A stretch of 64,000 nt of DNA from Siphonodentalium dalli (lineage: Eukaryota; Mollusca; Scaphopoda; Gadilida; Siphonodentaliidae): NCBI GenBank assembly GCA_032622095.1, contig CP136065.1, positions 62,479,094-62,543,093 on the forward strand. Reading direction: 5' to 3'. The notes under the pieces were generated by a model. It did not search any database and was not told where the DNA came from. It saw only the letters and a program-made list of their open reading frames with translations. Below are positions 21,739-31,875 of this stretch, piece by piece. Every line of letters starts with the position of its first letter. The stretch's first letter is position 1. The position numbers and the translations under genes are program-made.

Positions 21739-24700
21739 ATGTCTTCTACAACATGTTCTTTAAAATTAGGCACTTGGAATGCCACAGGCATAATGGGTAG
21801 CAGTAGCTACCTCAGTCGGTTATTATCCGACGAGACTATAGACATCTTCGGAATTAGTGAACACTGGCTGCCGGAACACAATGTTTCGTTTCTTGAGGCT
21901 ATTAGCAAACACTATTCGTACTTAGCTGTTTGCGATTCCTCGCATAGACTACCTTTACAACGCGGCAGATACAAAGGTGGTGTTTCTATCTTCTGGCACA
22001 AACGATTAGACAGCGTGATATCTGCCATAGAGTGCTATGACGATCGAATTATTGGAATTCAAATCCACCTATCAGAATACAACTATCTTTATATCTTCCA
22101 AGTCTATCTTCCATCGACAAACTATTCTGTCGAGTTTTATAAAGAATATCTTGAAAAAGTATCTGATCTAATAATAGCCTATTCATCACTAGGTAAAGTA
22201 ATTTTTATTGGAGACTTCAACGGAAATCTTGAAAAAACAGACTCGCGTAACAGGTGGTTTCGGGATATGCTGAATGCTCGTAGATATATGTCCGCCAATA
22301 ATTCAATTCTGTGTGAAGATCGTCTCACAACGTTCGTCCCCGCGGACGGATCATGTGGGACTATCATCGATCATATATTGATACATAATGATGAATTTCA
22401 TAGGGTCCGTCGAGTAGTGGTGCTTGATGACAACGAGGAAAACACTTCTAACCATAGGCCAATCCTTATGGAGATTGCCTGTGATCGACTAAATACAAAC
22501 ATTGAAACGCGGTGCCCGGCATGGGACTGGCGAACAGTTCGGACTAATAATAACATGTTGTTGTGCTACCAATCTAAAATAGAAGCAGCTTTACCTGTTT
22601 GCAATGTGTCTGATATTGAAATGCTTGACATTGTTTACGATAAAACCGTGGTAGCAATTCAAAATGCAGCTGAGCTTGCAATCCCAAAAAAATCATTCAA
22701 GCCTTTTCTGAAACCATACTGGAATACTACACTAAAGCAACTGCACAAAGAAATGCGCTCTTGTCGTGGTACATGGTTATTAGAGGGAAGGCCTAGAGGG
22801 CACTCACACCAAAGTTACTCGCGGTATAAAGAAACAAAGCGATTATTTCGAAAAGAATTACGCAAATGCAATTCGAAATTCATGGCTGACCAGAATAATG
22901 AATTAGACCAAGCTGCCGAAATTGATCAGGGACTATTTTTTAGAAAATTCAACACGGTTAAATCTAAGCGAAAAGAAACAAATAGCAGCATTTTTGAGGT
23001 TGATGGCATCACGATAAGAACTCGCAGTGAAATAACTGATGCATGGGCAAATTATTATGAAACTTTATACTCCCCACTTGAGTCCGACGAATTCGACAAT
23101 TCTTTCTTTAACGATATTAACGAAATCGTGTCTAATCTCTTAAATGATCCCGAACGTGGGTCATATGACGACATAATAACATACTCTGTGTCCATAGAAG
23201 AACTGACAACAGTCATAAAAACATTGAAAACAGGCAAAGCTGCAGGCACTGATTTACTATGTTATGAACACATCATATATGGTGGACATCGTTTAAAGAT
23301 GCACTTAGCAAAGCTGTTCTCATATATGCTTCGTTTTTCATATATTCCCAAAAAAGCTAAACTTGGTGTTATTGTGTCATTGTACAAGGGAGGGGGCAAA
23401 TCGAAATCAAAGTTCGACAGCTACCGAGCCATCACCCTACTTCCAGTCATATACAAAATACTCGAAAGAATCATTCTGAACCGCATGGAGAGAAACGCCC
23501 CTAACCTGATAAAAACGCACCCTCTACAACACGGTTTCCAAAAAAACGTAAGCTGTCTTATGTCATCATACATAATTCAGGAAAGCATTTCGTATGTAGA
23601 GGAAAATGATTCACGTCTCTTCGCATGTTTTCTTGATGTACGTAAAGCATTTGATACGGTCTGGATCAATGGCCTTCTCTACAAGCTTTTTCAACGCGGA
23701 GCAAATTGTGGTGTTCTACGTTTATTCAACGAATTCTTAACTGGTGTGAACTGTACTGTACGCCACGAAAATCTTACATCCCGTATAATACCTATCAATC
23801 AAGGAACAAGACAGGGAAGTACCCTCGCTCCGATTTTCTACGCCATCTACATAGACAGTTTGCTCAGTGAGCTCGAACAATCGAACTTTGGTTTCAGGCT
23901 GCGAGGTATCAACTGCTCGTCTCCAACTCAGGCAGACGACATGACCCTCCTCTCCCTTTCATCATATGGTATACATAAATTATGTGATATTTGTGGTCAT
24001 TACAGTAAGCAATGGCGATATTTGTATAACCAGGAGAAATGTCAGGTAATTGTATTCAATGAGAAATCTAAACATGCCTCCATCAATCGCTCATGGATGC
24101 TAAATGGCATAGCAGTTAACAAAACTGATTCAATAACGCACCTGGGCATACCATTGCATAAAGGTGACTTTCCAAATACTCTTACAGAAAGTGTTAGCTC
24201 AAAACTTCGGTCAACATATCTTATGTTAAGCACTGCTGGTTTGTACGCAGGAGGCATAACACCTCAGAGTTCAACGGTGATATATAAATCAGTGGTACTT
24301 TCTCGTGGACTGTACGGTTCAGAATTTCTCTGTGGCTTATCAAATTCAAACTTAATCAAGCTTGAAAGAGTTCACAGATTTTGCTTGAAGCGTATTCAAG
24401 GCCTACCTGTCCGATGCAGGACCGATGTCGTTACTGGCCTGCTAGGAATATACCCACTACAAGTTAGTATTGATGCCAGAAAGATTTCACTCTTTGGATC
24501 CCTTTGTCGACTAAAGCCTGGAAAAGCATGTAAAACAATCTTTGAGACTAGGCTCTTTGATTACATTCACTCATTGAACCCGACAACCACTTTTATCAGC
24601 GAAGTGTTCTCATTACTCGAGAAATACAACCTGATGAATGCAGTATCTGAGTACATCAGGTCTGGATTATTCCCATCGAAAGAGTCATGGAAGGCACTAA

Positions 24701-25212
24701 CGAGAAACAATATTCGAAACGTAACCGAGTCAGATTGGAAAATTAGAACAGACATGGACACATCATTCAATCGGTTTCGGAATGTACATGCAAACCTAAG
24801 CATGTCTGATCTTTGGCGACTCTGTAGAAAATTTTCATACAATAAACATTCTTATCTAACTACAGCTCTTGTGATCGACGCAACCACGTACTTAAACGAG
24901 TCACCAATCCAGTGCCCTAACTGTCTTAAAACATATCTTGATAAAGTACAGCACGTTCTCATTGAATGCAGTTCCCTGACAACAATACGAAACAATATGT
25001 GTTTTGATATCATTGATCGTTATGGCGTAGACTGCTATGTTATTATTGACGGTCTTTCAATGGACGAAATGATCTTGCTTCATTTGGCTCATGGTACTAG
25101 CGATATATATACAACACTTGATGATATTGACGCCTTTCTCAACTTTATGGTAACAATTACTGCAAAATTATGGCTGTGGTACAGCGCATTCCTGCAGAGA
25201 AATACACCCTAG
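21739..25212 (+). CDS. LINE ORF2: AP endonuclease and reverse transcriptase (1157 aa)
   Basis: This is the replication protein of a non-LTR retrotransposon, which would nick target DNA and copy the element RNA there. Residues 5-250 are an APE-type endonuclease: TWNATG (Asn13), SEHW (Glu41), GDFNG (Asp159, Asn161), IDH (211) and SNHRP (His239; the usual SDH is SNH). Residues about 480-780 are the reverse transcriptase: GKAAGTD, SYRAITLLPVIYKILERI, LDVRKAFDTVW (Asp catalytic), NQGTRQGSTLAPIFYAIYI and QADD at 731-734, in which Gln replaces the usual Phe/Tyr. A C-terminal CPNC-x8-H-x4-C motif resembles the zinc knuckle at the end of many CR1/L2/Jockey-group proteins. No stops or frameshifts are present, so the copy looks young and possibly active. 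Confidence 0.93.
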   Translation: MSSTTCSLKLGTWNATGIMGSSSYLSRLLSDETIDIFGISEHWLPEHNVSFLEAISKHYSYLAVCDSSHRLPLQRGRYKGGVSIFWHKRLDSVISAIECYDDRIIGIQIHLSEYNYLYIFQVYLPSTNYSVEFYKEYLEKVSDLIIAYSSLGKVIFIGDFNGNLEKTDSRNRWFRDMLNARRYMSANNSILCEDRLTTFVPADGSCGTIIDHILIHNDEFHRVRRVVVLDDNEENTSNHRPILMEIACDRLNTNIETRCPAWDWRTVRTNNNMLLCYQSKIEAALPVCNVSDIEMLDIVYDKTVVAIQNAAELAIPKKSFKPFLKPYWNTTLKQLHKEMRSCRGTWLLEGRPRGHSHQSYSRYKETKRLFRKELRKCNSKFMADQNNELDQAAEIDQGLFFRKFNTVKSKRKETNSSIFEVDGITIRTRSEITDAWANYYETLYSPLESDEFDNSFFNDINEIVSNLLNDPERGSYDDIITYSVSIEELTTVIKTLKTGKAAGTDLLCYEHIIYGGHRLKMHLAKLFSYMLRFSYIPKKAKLGVIVSLYKGGGKSKSKFDSYRAITLLPVIYKILERIILNRMERNAPNLIKTHPLQHGFQKNVSCLMSSYIIQESISYVEENDSRLFACFLDVRKAFDTVWINGLLYKLFQRGANCGVLRLFNEFLTGVNCTVRHENLTSRIIPINQGTRQGSTLAPIFYAIYIDSLLSELEQSNFGFRLRGINCSSPTQADDMTLLSLSSYGIHKLCDICGHYSKQWRYLYNQEKCQVIVFNEKSKHASINRSWMLNGIAVNKTDSITHLGIPLHKGDFPNTLTESVSSKLRSTYLMLSTAGLYAGGITPQSSTVIYKSVVLSRGLYGSEFLCGLSNSNLIKLERVHRFCLKRIQGLPVRCRTDVVTGLLGIYPLQVSIDARKISLFGSLCRLKPGKACKTIFETRLFDYIHSLNPTTTFISEVFSLLEKYNLMNAVSEYIRSGLFPSKESWKALTRNNIRNVTESDWKIRTDMDTSFNRFRNVHANLSMSDLWRLCRKFSYNKHSYLTTALVIDATTYLNESPIQCPNCLKTYLDKVQHVLIECSSLTTIRNNMCFDIIDRYGVDCYVIIDGLSMDEMILLHLAHGTSDIYTTLDDIDAFLNFMVTITAKLWLWYSAFLQRNTP

Positions 25213-25556
25213 TCAATTGAACAATCCAAATCAGTCAGAAATTACTATGATTAAATATGAGGTAACACGGTGTGTCGGTATACAATTATATACAATTATA
25301 TACATCTTGACTATATTATATGAAGTGGGCTGAAGCTAGCATCGACAGCTATACTATACTTAACCGTAAGTCTTCATCCCCATTGCCATCATTATCATCA
25401 CATCCAACAGCATTACCATCTTCATCATCATCGCCGTCGTCATCATCATCATCCTCGTCATCGTCTTCGATGTTATCATCATCACCATCTGCATCATCAT
25501 CTTAATCATTATCGCCGTCGTCGTCATCATAATCATCATAACCATTGTCATCGTCA

Positions 25557-25592
<36 letters not shown>

Positions 25593-25970
25593 GTCTTCGA
25601 TGTGATCATCATCATCATCACGGCCACCATCACCATCAGCATGATCATCTTCATCATCGTCGTCGGCATAATAATCATCACCATTGTTAAACGCCATAGT
25701 CATCTTCCTTACCATTATCACCACCAACATTGCCACTTGCATTATCACTAATCATCACTATTATCATAATCTCACTACAATCTCATATGTATATAATCAT
25801 TCGAGTGCGAGCACTACATCATACTCACGTATTGTATAATTCTGTTTACTATATTATTTTCTTGTTTACCTTGGATCATTGTATGTTCATATTACATGTA
25901 CTATTGTTTGTATCATTATTTATGACTCTTCATTAAATGGAGGAAAATAAAGATATAATAATAATAATTT
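25213..25970 (+). repeat. LINE 3' UTR with (TCA)n microsatellite and (ATA)n tail
   Basis: 25,370-25,760 is an impure TCA/TCG trinucleotide microsatellite. The unique-looking 3' UTR ends at GGAAAATAAAGATATAATA, with an AATAAA polyadenylation-type signal at about 25,946-25,951 followed by an (ATA)n tail, the usual 3' end of CR1/L2-group elements. Long His/Ser/Asp/Met frames here are translations of the microsatellite. Confidence 0.75.
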
Positions 25971-26149
25971 CGAATTGTCCCAATCCACCGTCCGTTATAC
26001 AATTGGGCTTTCGTCGCAAAACCTAAACTTCTAATACTTGTATATCGTAATCGAGTTTACGGCTCGAGTCATAAACTCCATTTAATATAATTTTCATGTT
26101 GATCACTTTTCAGTGCGTGTGTATCTAGCATGCATCAACAACTCAAATT

Positions 26150-26345
26150 AATACGGGACGCCGTTCTTCTATTTATTACCTATTTTGTGATATCAATAAC
26201 TCATTTTCTGATATCAAAAATGAATATATGATATTACAAAATTGTAAGCATTTAGTGATATCACATAATTATTCGATTTTATGATATCATGTATTCATTT
26301 AGTAAAATATCATTTAGTGATATAATAAAATATCATATGTTCATT
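26150..26345. repeat. Short degenerate repeats centred on TGATATCA
   Basis: Repeated TGATATCA / ATGATATTA words spaced at 20-40 bp, AT-rich, no coding capacity. Confidence 0.5.
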
Positions 26346-26747
26346 TATTATACGATTCTACCCTTATTCCATTCAATAAGCCCATTCTATAAATTGTGAT
26401 ACAAGTTTAATAAAAAGAAATAGTTCCAGGTGACCTTTGGCTTCCGGGTTGTCGTCTGCCGTCTGGTTACATTAGGTACCAACGTCTCAAGTTCTCAACA
26501 TACTATGGCTACAATATTTTACCAACATACTCCACCGAATGAATAGTTTGAACAGTTATTTAATTAAATATACGCCATAAATACGTCACAGAGTCTTTAT
26601 TTATATGGGACTATTTCTTAAGCGAACAAACAACGCACAGTTACGTGAAACGTCATCGCATGTATTATAGAAGCCAATGCTATTTTCACGTCCCATTTGT
26701 TGATATAAGTGTGTTTTATCAAGGTTTTGGATCATTAAATAGAATCT

Positions 26748-26890
26748 ACAACACGTCCCCAGTTAAAAGCGGAATTTACAAGTCTCGTCCAGTAAATTAG
26801 GTACGGACATTGCCAAAGGCTCGGCCCAGACCTAATTTACTGAACTCGTTTTGTAAATTCCGCTACAAACTGGGGACTCGTTGTAGATCC
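26748..26890. repeat. Hairpin (MITE-like) in the ZNF upstream unit
   Basis: Inverted arms carry CTACAACACGTCCCCAGTT, GCGGAATTTACAA and CAGTAAATTAGGT on the left, and their complements on the right, around a short centre with GGCTCGG. The same hairpin is present at about 40,790-40,937, so insertion predates the unit duplication. Confidence 0.75.
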
Positions 26891-27139
26891 ATTTAGTGAT
26901 ATCAAAATACCCACGGATACGGATCAGTAAAATCTGTAATGACTTTATTATTGCATATATAGCCAGATTAGTTAGTGGCAGCTTCACGATAATATATTAC
27001 CATTCCTGAACCCATTGGAAATTTCATGCTAAGAAAATAAGAGCAGCTGAAAACGACAACAAGGCGAACACGCGCGAAATGTGACGCATGTCAAACAATG
27101 GGATCTCATGGGATTTCCCGTGACGCCACAACTGGTCTG

Positions 27140-28686
27140 CAGAGGCGTTATTTCGCTAAAATCCGATTCAGATTCTGGATTCAGATTACAGATTGGTCCC
27201 CGTACGACTTGGTTCGGCAAAAGAACAGACCAGAAATTGGCAGAATCAGTAAACGAACAGACCGTAATCTCAATTTCGTGGTAATCCGATTGGGATTCGG
27301 ATTCCGATTACGGACTTAAATGTTCGTAATGTAAACAAACCGAGATTTCGCCACCTCAGAGTTTAAAAACACAATAAAACATAAGAATCCGTCTCTTGTG
27401 TACAAATTATTGCAGAATATAAACGATCTATATCAAAGAATTTTAAATGCGGAGACAAATTTGTTTTATTGAATGTAAACTGGGAGAATATTACTGAAAT
27501 TAGCCAAATAATAACGCTATTGATAGTAACGCTGGGGGAGCACTTCGGTTGATGACGAAGCAATAATTGCAAATCATTGTTGATTGTCACTTTCATATGT
27601 CCATTTCATAATTCCATCCTTAAAATACCGCCCGAACCCATGTCGATTTCGAATTCGGCGGATACGTCACTATTGACCGAATTCATATGAACCTGCATGG
27701 ATATGTCTTCTGCTGTGTTCGTTATTAATAATGTTTCTTCTTATTCAAGAAATAGTAGGATTATATGGTATCGATGGATTATCAGATACACGTATGTACT
27801 ATCATCTAGTCTTAAAGTTATAGCAATTTCATGTTTAACATGTTTTGTTTCGTTAAATGCAGACGTTTTGCACAATAGTCTCTGTATAGACAACAGATAC
27901 ATGTTCTAGGGACGTGGCTAGAAGTTTCCTCAAATTTCCGGCCAACTGCACCCCCCCCCCACCATTGAACCAAACATCAACCTCACAGGTTCGCAAAATT
28001 CAATTTGCTCCCCTTGGAAATATCCAATCTGACAAACACTAAGATTGGAAAATTACCAACTTTTACTGGTTGAAAAAAATCAAACAATGAGAACAATGCC
28101 AACCTATATATGGTGTCAAATTAATGTCCAACTAATGTTGTGTCATGCATGAAATTTCCGACTGCTGGAATGTACCAAAGTTTAGTTTAGATATATTTAT
28201 TTCAAATATATGTCAAATTTAGATAACACATGATATATAACACATACATTTGTTTATACATACAAAGGAATTGGGGGACTAGTACTGACTCACGTCCCTG
28301 TTCAACTGACAAGTTTCGTGTGTTCTTCACAACATCTTCGGAATTTGATTCAGGAGGCCTAGAGCTGCCATGTTTAGATATGCTTGCCATCATCAATAAA
28401 CACACTTTAACTTGAAAAAAAAAGATGCGATTAAGTCGGATTGGCAGCAAATTATGTTCCGTGTATATACACATAGAAGAAAAGCATGACTTTCACAACA
28501 AACATGCACTTTATAAATATAAGATACAAATGATACTTGTGTCAAATACATGAGCCATGTTTGACGCTGGGAGAGAGTTTCGGAGACCACGTGGATTTCA
28601 AAATCTGACCTAGAATCGGGAATTAGCCCCGCCCCCGTAATCGGCTTCGGATTCTCAATCCGGATTTTAGCGAAATTACGACTCTG
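27140..28686. mobile_element. 1.55-kb DNA-transposon-like insertion with TIRs, absent from the sister unit
   Basis: The left end starts CAGAGGCGTTATTTCGC and the right end, read inward on the minus strand, starts CAGAGTCGTAATTTCGC. Similarity continues through a CTAAAATCCG block into ATTCGGATT-like repeats. The sister unit reads ACTGGTCTG/TGCATATCGAG at 41,180/41,181; the left flank plus right flank here rebuild that sequence with one substitution. No target duplication is therefore evident. Internal frames are short and unrecognised, so it is non-autonomous. Confidence 0.75.
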
Positions 28687-29585
28687 TACATATCGAGTAA
28701 TATCAGACCGGTGATATCAGACCAGTTAGTCGGTCCGATATTACGTTGCGTCTGCTTGGTGAAAGCGATGTCGGAAGGGGTGACCAGACACCACTGAATA
28801 TGGCATGACCACGTGGTAGAATTAATTGGCTGAGCATGAATTTAATTACTAGCTATTTAATAAGAGGATTTATCAACTCTTGGAAGTTGAAGCTGGAAAT
28901 ATAAACATATTTGCATATATACATACATATGGTCAACATGACGAATGAGGGTACGTTCATACACTGGCAAGTTTGCACGGCATTTTATGCAGGTATTTTC
29001 TCGTAGAAAACCCTATGGTGCCAGAATATGAAACCACAACATGCATATAAAAAGCATATTTACCAGCTATAAGCTAACGACAGTAACATTTCGGTAGTTC
29101 CACATGTATCGGTGCTACTAACACATTGCCTTAAAATACAAGCCACGGTGTATATAATTGATTCTTGCGAGATAATTTATGCTACTTACATGCAAATATC
29201 GATAGCATCGTTACTATTGGAAGAACATAGTTTGTACTTCTCATGTAATTAGCTGTTGTATAGAGATAAATTTTAAATGCTTGTTTCCGTTCATGTTCTG
29301 ATACCATAGGTTTTCTGAGAAAATGCTTGCAAATTATGTCTGCAAACTTGTCAATACGTGAACGTACCCTAAACTTATATATCTATCTAGCCAACATGCT
29401 ATCAATTAAATAAATAGTATACGTTTGTATAATATAGTCACACTACAACGAAATGTCACAGTCGATGTTGTTGAATAGTGTGACCATGAATTATTCAAAT
29501 GGATTTAGTGACCAAGTCGTGAAATAACAGTTGTTCGATATATTGAAATAAGGACATAATATGTCTTTTAAAATTGTTTTATTTT

Positions 29586-29587
29586 AG
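29586..29587 (+). promoter_or_regulatory. Predicted 3' splice acceptor before ZNF copy C
   Basis: TTTTATTTTAG with the same context as copies A and E; inferred from conservation between duplicates. Confidence 0.5.
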
Positions 29588-30990
29588 ATCGTCAGGTGAA
29601 ATTCTGATGGGTGCCATTACCTGAAAATTATGCCTCGAACAAAGAGACTGATACCAGTAAACCCAGTGAGTTATAGTCCGTGAATAACAAGAACAAACTG
29701 AAGGCACAATGAAGGCTCAAGTTCAGCAAGATAAAGTGTGTTTTACTAACCAAGGGAGAGAATCCGATGTCACAGAAAGTTTGGGATCAACAGATGGCGC
29801 GGTTGGAGAGAAACCACACCAGTGTGACGTGTGTCTTAAAAGATCTGAAAAGACACATGAGGATCCATACGGGAGAAATCTTATCAGTGTGACGTGTGTC
29901 CTAAGAGATTCGCTCAGCAAAGTGGTCTGACTCAACATATGAGGATCCACACGGGAGAGAAACAATATCAGTGTGATGTGTGTCTTAAAAGATTCGCTCA
30001 ATCATGTCATCTGACTGAACACATGAGGATCCATACGGGAGAGAAACAACATCAGTGCGATGTGTGTCTTAAGAGATTCACTCAATCAGGTCATCTGACT
30101 CAACACATGAGGATCCATACGGGAGAGCAACAATATCAGTGTGATGTGTGTCTTAAGAGATTCTCTCGGTCAGGTGTACTGGCTCAACACATGAGGATCC
30201 ACACGGGAGAGAAACAATATCAGTGCGATGTGTGTCTTAAGAGATTCGCTCAATCAGGTCATCTGACTCAACACATGATGATCCACACGGGAGAGAAACA
30301 ATATCAGTGTGATGTGTGTCTTAAGAGATTCTCTCGGTCAGGTGGTCTGACTGAACACATGAGGGTCCATACGGGAGAGAAACAATATCAGTGTGATGTG
30401 TGTCTTAAGAGATTCTCTCGGTCAGGTGAACTGGCTCAACACATGAGGATCCACACGGGAGCAAAAAACTATCAGTGTGGTGTGTGTCTTAAGAGATTTG
30501 GTCGGTCGGGTGATTTGAACAAACATACGAGGATCCACACGGGAGAGAAACCTTATCAGTGTGACGTGTGTCTTAAGAAATTCGTTCAATCAGGTGGTCT
30601 GACTCGACACATGAGGGTCCACACGGGAGAGAAACCCTATCAGTGTGATGTGTCCGCAGAGATTCGCTCGGTCAGGTGTTCTTAAAACAGACACGAGGAT
30701 TCACTCGGGAGAGAAATCTTATCAATGTGACGTGTGTCTTAAGACATCCGCTCAGTCAGGTGGTCTGACTCAACACACGAGGGTCCACACGGGAGGGAAA
30801 ACCTATCAGTGTGTGTGTGTCTCTTAAGAGATTTGCTGTATCTGGTAATTTGAAAATGCACAACAGGATTCACACCGGAGAGAGACCTTATCAATGTGAC
30901 GTGTGTCTTAAGAAATTCACCAGCTCCGGTCATCTGACTCAACACGCGAGGGTCCAAACGGGAGAGAAACCTTATGAATATTAAATGTGG
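29588..30990 (+). pseudogene. C2H2 zinc-finger gene, copy C (frameshifted)
   Basis: The N-terminal frame begins at the ATG 29709 (MKAQVQQDKVCF), the same start as intact copy E. Its first finger has lost 17 bp relative to copy E, so CDVCLKR runs straight into SEKTHEDP and out of frame. A second 2-bp loss follows in the next linker. From 29,894 to about 30,650 a different frame gives nine consecutive well-formed C2H2 fingers. A 2-bp loss in a GTGTGT run near 30,650 shifts frame again (30,645-30,827), and an extra GT-rich stretch near 30,820 shifts it once more before two final fingers ending at YEY-stop around 30,983. About 13 fingers survive as pieces. Fingers are very uniform (QSGHLTQ, RSGGLTE), suggesting recent internal duplication. 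Translation from an internal start could still give a nine-finger protein, but the simplest reading is a pseudogene. Confidence 0.8.
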
Positions 30991-31529
30991 TGCATGAATC
31001 AATGTATTGTGGTGTCTTGCCACAGTTTGAATCACAGATGCTGGGCCCACTTTTGATAGATCGATAGCGAATCCAGATATCAAATTTCAGTTCACACTTC
31101 GCTGGGATATCTGTGTGTAGTACTGTGTACGGACAGAAAATCTCTATTGTTTCCAGTTGCTCTATTATATAAATTAATGATGGTCTTAGTAATATATCGC
31201 GTCGTACGGATTGTTTGACATATTTATATAACAATACAGACATCGCTCATATTAAGTGTGTGAAGACGATTAGTTGACGATGATGCTATTATATACCAAT
31301 TAGGTTAAATTACTGGTTTGACTAGACTGATATGTGTTGGCCATTCTTCAGCGGTAAAAACCACCAACGTCAAATTCGAACGCATATACAACTAAAAGAC
31401 ACGCGGCAATTGGCTAGTCTATGATTAACAAAGTGTCAATGTGCACATGCACTTAGCGACTGATCTGCAGTCGTCGGGAATATACAATGCATGTATAAAG
31501 GACACAAGAACTGACTGTCATGTCACGTA

Positions 31530-31875
31530 TACGTCACATCGGACAGTAGATCTTTAATGGTGTCACATCGGACAGTGGATCTTTAATGGTTTCACATCAG
31601 ACAGTGGATCTTTAATGGTTTCACATCAGACAGTGGATCTTTAATGGTTTCACATCAGACAGTGGATCTTTAATGGTGTCACACCAGACAGTGGATCTTT
31701 AATGGTGTCACATCGGACAGTGGATATTTAATGGTGTCACATTGGACAGTGGATCTTTATTGGTGTCACATCGGACAGTGAATCTTTAATGGTGTCACAT
31801 CAGACAGTGTATCTTTAATGGTGTCACATCAGACAGTGTATCTTTAATGGTGTCACATCGGCCAGTGGGTCTTTT
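31530..31875. repeat. 29-bp minisatellite, about twelve copies
   Basis: Direct repeats of the same unit as at 6,050-6,225 (GACAGTGGATCTTTAATGG core). Units carry small substitutions and there are no unique spacers. Confidence 0.9.

Larger units (their letters stand above)
18900..25970 (+). mobile_element. Apparently intact two-ORF non-LTR retrotransposon (5' end approximate)
   Basis: ORF1, spacer, ORF2 and a tailed 3' UTR occur in order on one strand with no disabling mutation. The 5' boundary is not resolved, so the start given is a conservative minimum. The protein architecture places it in the CR1/L2/Jockey supergroup; the exact clade needs a phylogeny of the reverse transcriptase. Confidence 0.85.
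26398..29585. repeat. Duplicated unit upstream of ZNF copy C
   Basis: Matches 40,452-42,042 upstream of ZNF copy E almost base for base by eye, apart from one 1.55-kb insertion (27140-28686) and small indels such as a roughly 19-bp difference near 28,750. It contains no gene. Its position, ending at the shared splice acceptor, suggests promoter or intron of the ZNF genes. Confidence 0.8.

Noticed and set aside
25360-25757. Met/Asp- and Ser-rich frames on both strands
   Set aside because: Translations of a TCA/TCG trinucleotide microsatellite in a LINE 3' UTR.
31530-31875. Regular 29-bp repeats looked at first like a CRISPR array
   Set aside because: Units are directly adjacent with no unique spacers, and the genome is eukaryotic.
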